Source: Thozetella sp. PMI_491
Lineage: Eukaryota; Ascomycota; Sordariomycetes; Chaetosphaeriales; Chaetosphaeriaceae
Assembly: GCA_021432635.1 (NCBI GenBank)
Contig: MU270032.1
Coordinates: forward strand, 62,001-126,000
Reading direction: 5' to 3'
DNA length: 64,000 bases
Part shown: positions 24,401-35,798 of the stretch, one piece after another
How positions within the stretch are numbered: position 1 is the stretch's first letter
Layout of the letters: the number at the start of each line of letters is the position of its first letter
Notes under the pieces: generated by a model
The model's input: only the letters and a program-made list of their open reading frames with translations
Told to the model about the DNA's origin: nothing
The model's database searches: none
Translations under genes and position numbers: made by a program

Positions 24401-26161
24401 AAGCTCTGGCAAAGGTTCAACTTCGCTGGAACTATTGACTGGGCCGTTGACTTGCAAGCCTATACTACTGATGACGAACTACTCGACGATGACTGGGACT
24501 ATGATTTCGAGTACCCAGACGCGCCAGACGCTCTTTCCGGGGGCACACCCGAATCTAGCATCAAGTGTGATAACAGCAAGACATATGCTACCTTGGATGA
24601 CGTTGCCAACGACAACAGCGTGTCTGTTGAGTGCAAGCCTCGCTATATCCTTGGCGTTCTGGCGAACAATCTGACAAAGGCCATGTCTCACTACGACGAT
24701 CTTATGAAGGATGGCTACGACAAGAAGTTCGGCACATACGCCGATGCAGTCGTCAAGGGCGCAAGGAAGACGGTAGACAAGTTCATGCGCGAACACGGCA
24801 ACGATTACTTTAGCTGCACGGTGACGGAGATGACACTCTGTAAGTTGGCACTTGTGCTTTCGACCGAGAGGCAGATCATTGCTGCAGTCTTTCGAGAATA
24901 TTGCTAACGTTAATGACCTGAAAGGCTGCGATAAGTGCAAGACACAGGCACCCGGCTTCCCCGGCGCGTGCACATATTGTTTCGACGGCGATTGTACTTG
25001 CAACCCAGCGTCGGAGAAGTGCGAGCACAGTGCGACTAAGAGAGGTCTTGAGTTTACCTACGCTCTCAACGAAACCCTCGATGGAGCTCTATACGAGCGT
25101 GACCGGCCTCCTCCGGGCGAGGGTCTCGAGAGCAAGAACATCATCTACAAGAATTACAGCGAGCCTTGCCCGCCTGACTACTCCAAGCGCGGTTTGGGCC
25201 AGGGAGACCCGATCGCGGATACCGTGTGGTGGAGTTTGAACTCTGATAAGAGGGACAACTTCTTCGCCGACATCTACAGCGCAACAGGCATCAGTGAGGA
25301 GAACATCAAGTTCACGGATGTCTCAAACTCCCCAGGAGACGAGTGCTTGCACGGCTGGGAAGAATGCCACTGGCACAACTGGGACATGGGGTATGTGGCA
25401 ATTTCTCGCTTACCCGTCCGCTTGGACTGTCTAGAATATTTGACTGACTAGGGTGCGCTAGAATTGCTGTGCCGGATCATTACGAAAAGGATGATGTTCT
25501 CAACCCTAAAGACACTGCATCCAAGGCACACGACAACCTCAAAGACGCGCCATCTCAGGTCACTGACGTCTTGGGCCAGATTAAGCAGGACAAATATGGA
25601 GGAAGCGCTGAGGATGTTGTCGATGCAATCTCAATCCCGCTCTTCATGCTCGAGGAGGCGCTCGAGAACATGGACCAAGTTGTCGAGGTCGCTGACGAGA
25701 TTGACGAGGCGAAGCGCAAGGCCATCATTTTTGCCTTCCTCTCGGCGCTTTTGTTCTTCATCCCAATTGCCGGAGAGATTGCCGGTGCCATTGCCGGCGT
25801 GGCCGCCATCGCACGTATCGCCGCCTTGATCGGTACGCTGGGTGATGTTGCCATGGACATCTACAGTCTTGTGGATGACCCAAGCAATGCTCCCCTGGCC
25901 ATCTTCGGACTGATCACCGGCCCATTGGCCATCATGGACATTGCCCAGATCGCTAAGGCGGCTAGGGTCAAGAGGGGTATGGCGACCGACGACGTGAAGA
26001 AGTTGGGCGACAATGTCAGCGCCAAGGTAGCAAAACTCGACAAGATCAAGACGTCATGCCCGCTGAAGAAGAGGAGCACCGTTGTGACCGCGCCCGTTGG
26101 AGCGTGGCCGATGAGTGGCCTAAATGGCCAATCCCTTCCGGGTAGTCTTCACGAGATTTGA
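21497..26161 (+). CDS. Killer-toxin-like chitinase (GH18 subgroup C) with two LysM modules and a chitin-binding domain
   Basis: Nine exons: 21497-22919, 22977-23467, 23518-23725, 23791-23859, 23921-23956, 24028-24291, 24351-24839, 24925-25390 and 25462-26161, all GT-AG, giving 1381 residues. The order is a signal peptide (ends near ARQAQA, residue 24), then a domain of unknown fold, then two LysM-like modules at about 305-350 and 371-420 (VISGDGCGTLASK and VISGDNCSKLAAK). A hevein-type chitin-binding domain follows (CCNVWGQCG, about 440-485), then GH18 with DGVDFDWEYPG; the catalytic acid is Glu635. A cysteine-rich region and a C-terminal part with a long hydrophobic segment (AIIFAFLSALLFFIPIAGEI) follow. 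This layout is that of fungal subgroup C chitinases, related to the chitinase subunit of the yeast killer toxin and thought to open cell walls of other fungi. All catalytic residues are intact. Confidence 0.92.
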
Positions 26162-26456
26162 GGAGAAAGGACGTCACAGAATAGTCAACCTACCCCATTT
26201 CTGCTATTCAAGGGGTTTGGACGGCATGCCTATACGATGCAGTTTAAATTGCATAGGGCGAACAGTACGCCAGCTGGAGGGCGTGTGGTAAATTATAGAC
26301 GAATTCCAGACTTAGAAAACTTCCAGTAAATAGTTCACCACCTAGGTCAGTTAGATGGACCAGGCCAACGAATTCAATTTGTATATTTCTGTATCCAAAC
26401 TCATGAGTCCGTCTCTGGTGCCGAAAGTTACAAGTTATGCCGTAACTCCGGCACGC

Positions 26457-28821
26457 CTAAAATGTGTTTCTTCGACTCGAAAGCTTGGTAGCTACTTGTT
26501 CATCTTGAGTCACGTCCTCATTGGTTGAATGTGGCTTCAGGGTATTTCCAACCGATGGCGTCGTTGCGGTCGGCTCCAGTGTATGATCTAGAGATAGCCT
26601 TACTGCTGATTCAGGGTTCTTCTCGGAAGTCCTGTCGCCAGGGTCATGAACAAATGCGAGAGACTCAAACAGCTCGCCGGGTTTGGTTACCGGTACCGCA
26701 TGGGTAAAGCCAGACCAGTGCCCGCGGCCCAGGCCTTGAAAGCCGAGACCTTGGAGATAGAGTGTATCGTTGGCCTTCCACTCAAGTCGTTTGTACTGCA
26801 AGGGATTGCGGCGCTTGTCGAGGCAGCTCATCAAGGGCTCGAGTGTATACGATAATAGGATGATGAAAGAGCCAGTGGCGAAGACAAAGTATAAGCCGAA
26901 GACACTGAAGGAAGTGTAATTTGTGGTTCTTACTTTCTAGTTCATTTCATTATAGTGAGCTGAAGTGCTGAGTGGTAAGGAGACTTTGTCAAGACCAATG
27001 GCGCCATAGTACGTACCTGATTACTGCACATGTCTCGTTGGTACGCGTCTCCCGGGTTTAGACGCAACCGGTCGAGAGTAGGGTCATGGGGTCCTGTAGC
27101 GGCGTTGATGAAGGCCAGCTGCACGGAGGCTACTGTTGCAGACCACCAATAAGTTACATCATCCTTCCATTGGTCATCGCCAAGAGGGCATTGAAAGCCG
27201 TCTCTGAGGGTCTGCTGGGACAACAGTGCTTTGGCTCCTTGAACGTCTAGGGTTTGTGCAGCGATTCCTGACGACATGGATAGATTATTCGCGAACCATA
27301 AGTATCGACTGGCTATTCTGTCGTCTGAGGTATTTTGTCCGATTTGGAATGCCTCAGGCGCGAGGTTGAACCGCGGCGCGGCACCCTCCAGCGCGTCCTG
27401 AAATGCAGCAAGCGGCCCGCATCCCGTGTCGAGTGGAAGAGCTGCGTTGCAAAGTTGAAACTGCTCAAAGCAACCCAATGGTGATGCGGCCTCCGAAGGT
27501 TGGTAGGAAGTGTGTGATCCGTTGAAGGCGAGGTAGGAGATCGACGGTCCGGGAACTGTTGCTCGGTACCAGGGGTCGTTGGACTCCATTTCAAACGCAA
27601 CTCCGTTCCCAACGAGGAAAACAATGTTGGAATGGCCATCAGGACGGTCGAGACTTGGAATTGCTTTGTAACCCGATTGGGATTTGTCCCAAGATCCGTT
27701 GTGATATGTTGAGAGTTGATTCCTATCGGAAGCTCGAGCTGATTAGATATTGGTCTAACGGGTGGTGGGTATGATTATTTGAGTGCTAAAGCTCACACTA
27801 AGATAAAGTTGGCACCCCTGTTTCGCTGAAAGTTGTCTATCTGTCGAGAGTATTGAGCAGACAATGTCTCCGCTTCAAATGTGTAATTGACCGTCTGCTT
27901 GCTCGCCGCTCCACGCACGGCTGGACCGTAATAGTATCTCGTATAGTTGTCGTTCTGACCAATGGTGTTGCCAGCATATCCTTCCGTGTGCAGGGGCGCA
28001 CAGTGATATATATACCTATAAAGAATCCGCTCGTCTGGTGGCGAATTAATACCCAAGTGCTCGTGACTATCGATATACCCCGTGTCAAGAAGAAGGTTAG
28101 AGGTGTCGCTACGGCAGATTCCATTCTTAAAGGGACAAGGCGCCTCGCGATTGAGGGTTACGGGAATAATCCGGTTCACTGTTAGCGATGCGCAGTCGAA
28201 TATTCCGGAACCAGTGACATTGTCCGAATAGCACTGTTGGGCATAGTTTACGGCGTTGCTTGTTTGCGCGGAAGAGTAGGCCGTTGACATGCTTACTTCT
28301 TCAGCACTCAGCACAGTGCCTTGGCCAGGCGGTACGATAAAACCACAGTTAGAACCATCGATCAAGACTTCATTGCTGATGGCGGTAGATATGCGCGAAG
28401 AGAAGCCGCTAGCAGCGGCAAAGGCGAAAACGCAGAGTACGGCGCTCAAGAGAGTCGGCAGCGAGCGTAGTAGGACCCGCTTGGCAGATCGACGCCAAGC
28501 CCAGCACATCTGGCCGAACCCCCATAGACCCGTCTCGGGATTTGCTGAATTACGCAGGATGGCCTGGCGCTGGTGGTGGAAGGCATCCCGCGGCTTGGGG
28601 GTCGAGTAGCAGCGGTGAAATAGGAGACACGCTATTCTCCAGAAACGAGACGAGACTATGCTGACAAAGAAGGCAGTAAAGGCGATGAGGAGGTTCCCGT
28701 TGTCTCGAGTGACTGTGACAGTAGCCCCAAAGATTGGGCCCCGTGACCAGTTGGTCCAGTAGCCGAGATAAACACCATACTGTAAGTTCGCGCCGGCTAC
28801 TGCCGAAATTGACTCCGCCAT
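26457..28821 (-). CDS. Large fungal membrane protein of unknown function
   Basis: Model on the minus strand: exons 27797-28821, 27017-27722 and 26457-26936, giving 736 residues; the joins restore VNQLSTYHNG and SNQKVRTTNY. The first 40 residues contain YGVYLGYWTNWSRG, followed by a helix (LLIAFTAFFVSIVSSRFW), then a second helix (LLSAVLCVFAFAAASGFSS), a long outer domain with many N-glycosylation sites and conserved-looking cysteines (CPFKNGIC, CFEQFQLCN), and a third helix (FGLYFVFATGSFIILLSYTL) before a cytoplasmic tail. I recognise this as a widespread filamentous-ascomycete family without an assigned function. It resembles the DUF3176 protein in general plan (helices, large Cys-containing outer domain, late helix) but I cannot show homology. 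Confidence 0.78.
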
Positions 28822-29680
28822 GGTGAAGAGAAGTAGAGAATTGAAATAACACAGGAGGCTTCTGAGATTGATTGGGTTTGTCTAATCTGATATCTATATC
28901 TAGGCGGCTTTCCGACATCTTTAAATGCCACTGAGGTTTCATATCAACACGTAGCATCTCCAACGTCAATACCATAACGTGGTCGGAGAGCATCGCGACT
29001 ACGACCGCATGAGAGCTGAGCGCCGATGGATCGAATGAGCGGCGAATATACATCAGTTTGAAAGGCTAAGGCACATACCTTAGTAATATTCCATCCCTCG
29101 AGTATGCTCGTCCTGCAGAGAGCTATATGAGGGCTGAGCAAATTCTGCAATAAATTTGCCGAGTAAAGGTCTCTGTCTGTACTACCAATCCTCCTCGTAT
29201 TCTCGTTCCTCGCTGAGGCCAATCGATTACTAACCCACGAGGTAATTATTGGGGAGGTATGCACGTGGGGGCGGCCTGTGAATTAGGTACCTGAGAGTTC
29301 TTTCAGCTAGTGATAACAAGCCTGTGCATCATTGGCTTGTATCTCGGCGGAAATGCTGCCGCACATCCGTTGCATCTATGGACGCGAGTCTCTTATGTAG
29401 AAGGGATTGGGCACGATGCTGCGATTTCAGGTGGGACGAGGATGTGTACTTTTTAAAAGCAAATATTGGGGTCGCACCTCAGCTGTTATCCAGCGGATGT
29501 GCGGAGCGAATTCATGGCGAGCTGAAAGGCAGAATAGAGTGTTATTGATCCCTCGCCACGATCTAGGCCAAGTTCGCCATTTCTTCCCTCTCTAGGCCAC
29601 TATAATATACTTTGGAAATTGGAAGGCCGACATCATAGGCAGTACCTAGAAGCACAGTTGCCCGGCACGGATCGTTAAGC
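28822..29680. other. Intergenic, no gene seen
   Basis: This is the upstream region of the large membrane protein and the 3' side of the NTF2-like gene. Overlapping short frames on both strands are not supported. Confidence 0.45.
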
Positions 29681-30220
29681 TTAATCCACATTCACGATTG
29701 TCACGCCACCCCTGGCATCCTCCCTGATCTCGCCGTGCACGCCACGGACGAGCTTCGTCAGCCGGTGGCTCGCGGCGGCGTCCACAAACTCGACGCTTTC
29801 TTGTATCTTGATGCCCTCCAGGTCGCCACGCTCCGTTTCTGCCTCGTCGGGGGCCGTGAATGTCAGCACCCATATCAGGTCTTGTACCACCTTCTCGTCG
29901 GACCCTAGGATGGACTGATAGTAGCTCATGTGGATAGTCGCCTTGCGCTTGTACTCGTCCACATGAATGTCGTGCACCTCTGAGCTGCATTTAGGGTGGT
30001 CAAAGTACGGGCCCGTCGTTTGGAGGTGCGACTTGAAGGCCGCATTGTCCATCCGCTCTTGCATTTTCGGGTTACGCGAGACTAGGTAGCTATGGCCCCA
30101 AGCATGAATGGCTGTTGGGGAGCGGATCAAGAGAATCATCTCGAGTGTGGGCGGCCGCGCGTGTGTTTGCGCGAGGGCAGCAAGTTTGTTGTAAAGCGGA
30201 GAGGGAGTGCTTGCCGCCAT
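29681..30220 (-). CDS. Small NTF2/SnoaL-like fold protein
   Basis: A single-exon frame with ATG at 30220 encodes 179 residues; the frame is open upstream to 30388, but the initial MAASTPSPLYNKLAALA start fits a soluble protein without leader. The segments AIHAWGHSYLVSRNP, VHDIHVDEYKRKATIHMSYYQS, EKVVQDLIWVLTF and GIKIQESVEFVDAAAS follow the strand pattern of fungal NTF2-like small proteins (helix-rich start, then long antiparallel strands with the D-L-I-W-x-L block). Members of this group occur widely and some sit in secondary-metabolite clusters as cyclases or isomerases; most are uncharacterised. This copy lies 8 kb left of the polyketide cluster, so involvement is speculative. Confidence 0.7.
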   Translation of the reverse strand: MAASTPSPLYNKLAALAQTHARPPTLEMILLIRSPTAIHAWGHSYLVSRNPKMQERMDNAAFKSHLQTTGPYFDHPKCSSEVHDIHVDEYKRKATIHMSYYQSILGSDEKVVQDLIWVLTFTAPDEAETERGDLEGIKIQESVEFVDAAASHRLTKLVRGVHGEIREDARGGVTIVNVD

Positions 30221-31538
30221 GGTACTGGACGGTGGATATAGTGTTGACAGTGAAGAAGGATGAGCCAGGGACCATGTAGCTATACTCTCTAGCAGGGACG
30301 CTTGGTGTTGATGCTGGGTGAGCGGCACGGTTGCGGGGTTCGTCAGAAAACACCTCTTTACTCCCGAGTAATCAGACGGATTATCCAAATAGTTTGCTCC
30401 TTCCTACCTTGGTTATATAGATCGCGCTAACTAGAGGGGCTACACCCCGCTTATGTAATTAGCAGATGTGATCTAATTGTGGCTCACTATGATTCACTCT
30501 CGCTCCACATCTAGCATTTTCCACGTAATCCTTGGTAGGAGCACCCAGAGTCATGTGTGAACACCTCGAGAGATCCTCCGTCGAGAAAATGCTCGAAACT
30601 CCTACTCCTTCTCTACATTAGGTGTAGCTCTGCTTTTTTTTTTATGAAGCTTGGGTTGTAGAATACATTTAGCACACGGCGGCTGCTGCCGTATCCCCGC
30701 CCGGCTGACGCATGGTGACAACTCCACGTGGCTGTCGCGGTGGATGTTTGCAACGCGTTTCCGTCATCTTGTGCAATGGAGTGGCTGAACATGGAGCACA
30801 TCACCCTAGAAACAGACTCAGCATAGGTCATTTTGGACAGAGGTGTTGTCATCGCTGCACGGAAGAATTTTATACAAGGGAATACAGAAATTGAGAATAA
30901 GGAAAAAACTAGTGCGGTATAATGACGAGGTAGTATGGGTCTAAAGAGATTAATCACTAAAGCAAGTGAAATATTATTTTAAGGTTGGCAGAGAGGGAGG
31001 AATGAGGAGGTGCATAATGAGCGGATACCCGATATACGGAGGAATATATTGAGGCCGGAATGGCCGCGTTGTTTTCTTTTACCCCTGATCTAATCAGGGT
31101 GTTGTTTTTGTTGACCGCACCAACTCTGCTTCACGCCTCTCGTCGTTTTCAATATTAATACACTTAGTTATTAACTATAAAGAGTGTGGTATTTTAGTGT
31201 GACAACAAGGTGGGCCACTAGGCGGTCGCGTACATGAGTTAGCTAATGTATATAGTATTGTACCTTGTATAACGTATTTAATACCGTCTACTCTTTCCCA
31301 ACAGCTGGTTTATCCGGTACCGTAAGACCCTGCTAGAGAGTGTACAACGCTATTTAGAGAGCGACTAAGCAATTTCCCCTCCTTTTCATTCCTACAAACA
31401 AACGGAAGAAAAGCAGTAATTCACATGGCCAGCCGTAGTCTAAGCAGCGTGCTGCTGACCATTATAAGCGGCTTTAGCGCCTACACTTTACGTGCGTCTT
31501 GACTCAGGGGCCGTCTACCAAGATCCCTCGGCTTTCGT
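30221..31538. other. Intergenic, no supported gene
   Basis: About 1.3 kb, AT-rich around 30870-31300, with a T-run near 30633. A minus-strand frame at 30613-30957 has a hydrophobic start but no recognisable domain or splice context and is left out. Confidence 0.45.
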
Positions 31539-33998
31539 CTAAATGAGGCCTTGGGCAGTCAGAAAGTCAGTCCAACAGTCCGAATACTCAAACTCATTTC
31601 CACCGAGGTACGGCGTATCCGCCGTCGGCTGGTCGACGAGGCCGTCCTGGTTAGTGCTAAAGGAGACAGAACCTCTCTGTTCCCAAGTGGAAACGGAAAC
31701 AGATCGACCCAACAAAGAAGTGCCAGATGAGTCATCTATCTGCGGCCCAGCAGGTTTTTGCAAGTCCAAGTTACTGAGGTACGTTTGGGAGATTGGAGTT
31801 GTCGAAGGCGTAGGCCAAGGGGCTGTACTAGCTCCGGTGCTCGGCGGCAGAGGCGGGCATGGAATCTGCCCAGTACCTCCAGAATTGTGCGTCTGTGATT
31901 GTGACTGCCATCTTGAGCTAGACGCATTGGCGTTTCCCGTCGAACCCTGACCATGCGCTTTCATCCTTCTCTTCTTCTCAAGCGTCTGGAACATATTGCG
32001 GATCACATTTCCGACGCCGTACATGGTAGAGAGGGTACGCAAAGCGATCATACATAGACCCGAGTTTTGGTCCGCAGAAGGACCTTGTACTGCTTGTACA
32101 GATAGTGCACCTAGCAGTGCAAAGGTACTTTCATCACGTCAATGCTGGCTCGTGCCCTCGAAGGATGCTATGCGACTCACTACGAGTAGGAACAGTGCAG
32201 CAGGGACTTGTAGTTCATGATCGTCTCGGTGACCTGAATGATTGTGTCGGCTGCACGAACGGAAATGTCCCGAGACTCTGTGTCAGTTGTACCGAATGTA
32301 GCGGCATTGCCTGTTTGGGGCCCGTGTAGAAGCAAGAGGTCGTGGCTATAGCAGAGAAAGTCTTAGCAATGTCTAGTCATGCGATGGGAATAAATGGCTC
32401 ACCTGTATAGAACTTCAAGTAGAAGGGCCTGCAACGGTACTATATCGGGATCGTAGGTTTCTGACATCTGTAGCTGTCGAGGGATGCGCTCTTTCCACGC
32501 CCCGAGGACACTTGTTAGAGCGCTCCTGTGAGTTTCTTGCTCACCAAACATATTTCCTGGTGAGAATCTTCTAGACACAATACCGGCGCCTGGGAATCGA
32601 TGTCATTATTACAATACTTGTGCTTGTATAGAGGGTGGCAATCACTTACGGATCTCCGAGAGTCGGACTTGCTCCATGACAAAGAGCCGCGACACTAGAC
32701 TAAAATTGGGTTCAAAGTCATTGATAGTCAGACGCTCGACATCGCAGTCCGTGGCATTGATCATGAGCGGCTTTTGAAGGTCACTAGCAATCTGGGTATC
32801 GCACGACTGTGACTGGGATCAATCGCCGCAAATGCCGTCTCTAGAAATAGGCAACTCACAAAAAGCGACCACCAGATTTTCTTCCACAGCTTCTTATCGT
32901 CATCTCTTAGCGAGGACTTAGATGCGCTGCGGTGCATTCCCATCTTTTGCCCCAAACGAATGGCGAGGCCGAGCCACGTCCAGGAGTCCATGGTGGCGGG
33001 CTCAGTGGGCCACATGTTGTGCAATAGAAACGCGGCTTGCACTCGAGCCAGCTGGACTGAGGACGCGGCGTCATCCTCACCTTCAAAGAATAACGCCTTG
33101 GCTTTGTTGTACAGCATCTTCAAGCAAGCCTCGCGACTCTCGAATCGGGCACGGTGGATGACAGAGTCCGGCGTGTGGAGAGCCCCTGCGTATTGGATGG
33201 CAAACAGGAGGAACGGAGGTTCGGATTCATTGGCAACGCTCGCACGAAATCTCTCTTCCCAGATAACCGGGTAGATGGTTTGGTTGTGCGCAAAGTATGA
33301 GTCTATCAACGCGGCCTGGGTATCTGCCGGCAAATGATGCTCCCTAGTTGATTGAGCAGAAGAGGAGATGGACGACCTATCGTGCTCACGGGAGGCTACG
33401 CCATGGAGGCCACCGGCGTCCTCGTCGGTCTCGTATGGGCCTTGCTGTCTCTGCTGGCTACTAGCCCCAGAGGCCAAGGGGATGGAGGCAGGGCTGAGCG
33501 TATCGGCAGGAGTGACTAACGAAGTGGTTAGCATGGGAGTGAGCTCCCGAGAAAACATGACGCAGTCGTCATTAAACTCTGGAAACTGCTGCTGAAACGG
33601 CTCGTCTGTACGGCAGTCACGGATAGACTGTGGACGCGACTGCTCGCCGTTTGCCTGGGAGTGGTCCGAATTGACCATGTGGATCTCTGGCTCCTTGAAT
33701 GCCGCATCTGGTCTTGGTGAATTTGGTCCGTTTCCCTTCTCCGACTGCTTCGAACGCTCTTTTTGCTGCATCCCTGCCGCGGAATTCAGTTTCTCGGCCT
33801 CTACCCACCACAGCCGGAGCTTCTAGTATAGATCGCGATCAAGGCCAACTCACGATACTTGCGTTGAGCAATCCTGCTCTGTATCCTCCGACGCTGCTCA
33901 TAGTCTGATATCTGAGTCCAATCCTCATCGGGCTTCGCGCAGGCACTGATAGCACTGCTAGCGGCCTGCGTTGTTCGTTTCTGCCTTGACGCCGACAT
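31539..33998 (-). CDS. Transcription factor: bZIP-like basic region plus fungal-specific transcription factor domain
   Basis: Six exons on the minus strand: 33854-33998, 32860-33773, 32650-32806, 32403-32589, 32181-32345 and 31539-32127, giving about 718 residues. The start carries DWTQISDYEQRRRIQSRIAQRKYR, a bZIP-type basic region of the Q-N/S-R-x-A-Q-R-x-x-R kind. With the acceptor at 33774 the invariant last Arg is rebuilt across intron 1; an acceptor at 33801 would give Gln there, so this junction is uncertain. No zinc binuclear cluster is seen. The middle part (AALIDSYFAHNQTIYPVIWEERF, then SWTWLGLAIRLGQKMGMHR and LWKKIWWSLF) is the fungal_trans middle-homology domain that is usually paired with a Zn2Cys6 cluster. 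The C-terminus is rich in Ser, Pro and Gln. It lies 5.7 kb left of the NR-PKS and could regulate the cluster or the adjacent transporter. Confidence 0.8.
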
Positions 33999-35152
33999 GA
34001 CCCATGACGTTTGCCGCGATATGGCACTACACGAGAGGATTGGGGCGCGTTTCCCGCAAATTTGGGCAGTGAGAGCGGAGTTGGTTCGGTTGCGAAATTG
34101 ATGAGAAGTTCAAATGTGGCTGAGGTAAGGACCGAAGCGGAAGAATAGAATCTCGCGTTTCGCGTAACGGTCGATGCAAAACGGAGGGCTGCAGAAGCTA
34201 GCCGTATTTACCGGCCATCATATATCATACATGCATGTCACGGGGGTCGGCATCCAACGGCCCCGTGGGGCTCGTTGCTTCATTCGCTAAGCCTGCAGTC
34301 GGATTCGCAGATAGCCGGGCGCTCGGAGATATAGCAGGAAACTCTCTGCACGTGGCATCCGCCTTTACACGAGATCCAGCCTTGGAATAATTACCGATTA
34401 GGAACGTGATTCCTGATTAGGAGCATCATCGATCTAGCAATTAATTTATCCTGGCGCGCAACAACGAAGAGTACTCAAAATACATGATGGAGTATAAGCC
34501 GCCTGTACGCCCTCACCACCTTTGGAATATCACTTAACCCTAAGCCTGGTAACTTCTCACGTTCCCCTAAACCCCCATAGGCTCTAGCAACTAACAAGTA
34601 CTACGAGCACTGATCCATTAGGGAGTTAGAGGTCAAGTCCACTCAAAGTCCAGGGAATTAATCCTGCTGGCAGCACAGCGAGTGATCTGTGCATTAAACC
34701 TGGTGAGCAGGTTCGTTTTGGAGCGTCCTCAGTTTAGATGCAGATACCTCTAAGCAGAGCGGGGTTGGCAGTCAGCACTAACGTACTTCGGCACTACCCA
34801 TGAGTGGCGCAATCCGTGTCAGAAGGAACTAATAAAAGCTACACTTATCTATGTAACACTATCACCGCCAGCGGACGAAGGCCAAAGAGACCCGATCGAC
34901 AGATTATCTGCGTGTCAGGCCCTCTTGTAACACCAGCCCTATGAGGAGATTCGGCTACGAGAAGTGTACAGGTCCTTTCAGAATGAGGGCCGTCTCGGCC
35001 TCGAATGCGAGGTTTTTGAAAGGCCCCTTAGGAGTCCTGAGGCTTTCCTTTTACTTGCTCTCTAAGAGTTAGTTCCATAAATCAACAATCGATAGCAGTG
35101 CCTTTAAGACCTACCGTATGACCCGTTTTATATCTGGTAAATTCTTTAAGAT

Positions 35153-35175
35153 TATATATATATATATATATATAT
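35153..35175. repeat. (TA)n microsatellite
   Basis: An uninterrupted alternating TA run of 23 bases sits within AT-rich flanks. It is a plain simple-sequence repeat and likely length-variable. Confidence 0.95.
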
Positions 35176-35304
35176 TACTCAAGGTCCGTAGGTCCGGTGG
35201 CAGTATAAGGCCCTCAGTGCAACGCTGAGCTTAGTAAACACGCGGATCTCGGCACAGTGTAAGAAATTAGCCCCATTGTTAGATGCAGCTGGCCGGAGTC
35301 AGCT

Positions 35305-35342
35305 GGTTACGACACTTGCGGCTGGTTACGATGCTTGCGGCT
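35305..35342. repeat. Two-copy imperfect direct repeat, 19-base unit
   Basis: GGTTACGACACTTGCGGCT is followed directly by the same 19 bases with two changes (ACAC to ATGC). No gene overlaps it. Confidence 0.85.
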
Positions 35343-35798
35343 GTTTAAGCAGGCCATCAAGCGTGGAGCCCAAGGGTTTGGCACGCGACAAATAGGGCTA
35401 GTTTACTGCCGGCAGTTACGGCCCCGTTTTGCCGGCAGTCACAGCCTCAACGCATTACGCGGAACACCTATGGGTACCCAAGCAACGTGTAGTTATTATA
35501 AATACCATGCAAGGTACTTTTGCGAAGCTTCCTCTAGAGGAAAGCCAATAGCAACCTGACTTAGCTTATCCCGGGCTACAAACTAAATGTGTAATATAGC
35601 GTTGGAAGACGTCATAATGGCATCAATAGCCCATCCTTGTTAATATAGAGCCAATGAAAGCCTCTCTTCTAGGCAGCCTTCTCCATTTAGAACTGGCTAG
35701 TGAGACGTGCAGCTATCGGCGTTGCCTCACGAAGCGAAAGATGCTTCGGTAACAACAGAGGCGCGTAGGATGGTATGGTGCAATCTGAGGCCACGTTC

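Larger units (their letters stand above)
33999..35798. other. Gene-poor, AT-rich spacer with simple and direct repeats
   Basis: This 1.8 kb stretch lies upstream of the transcription factor and 3' of the sugar-transporter gene. No coding sequence is supported. It contains a TA microsatellite and a short imperfect direct repeat, listed separately. Confidence 0.55.

Noticed and set aside
30613-30957. A 114-codon minus-strand frame with hydrophobic N-terminus
   Set aside because: No domain and low-complexity surroundings; not enough support for a secreted protein gene.
33801-33853. Alternative 53-base first intron of the transcription factor
   Set aside because: It keeps the frame but puts Gln at the invariant last Arg of the basic region; the 80-base intron ending at 33774 restores Arg.
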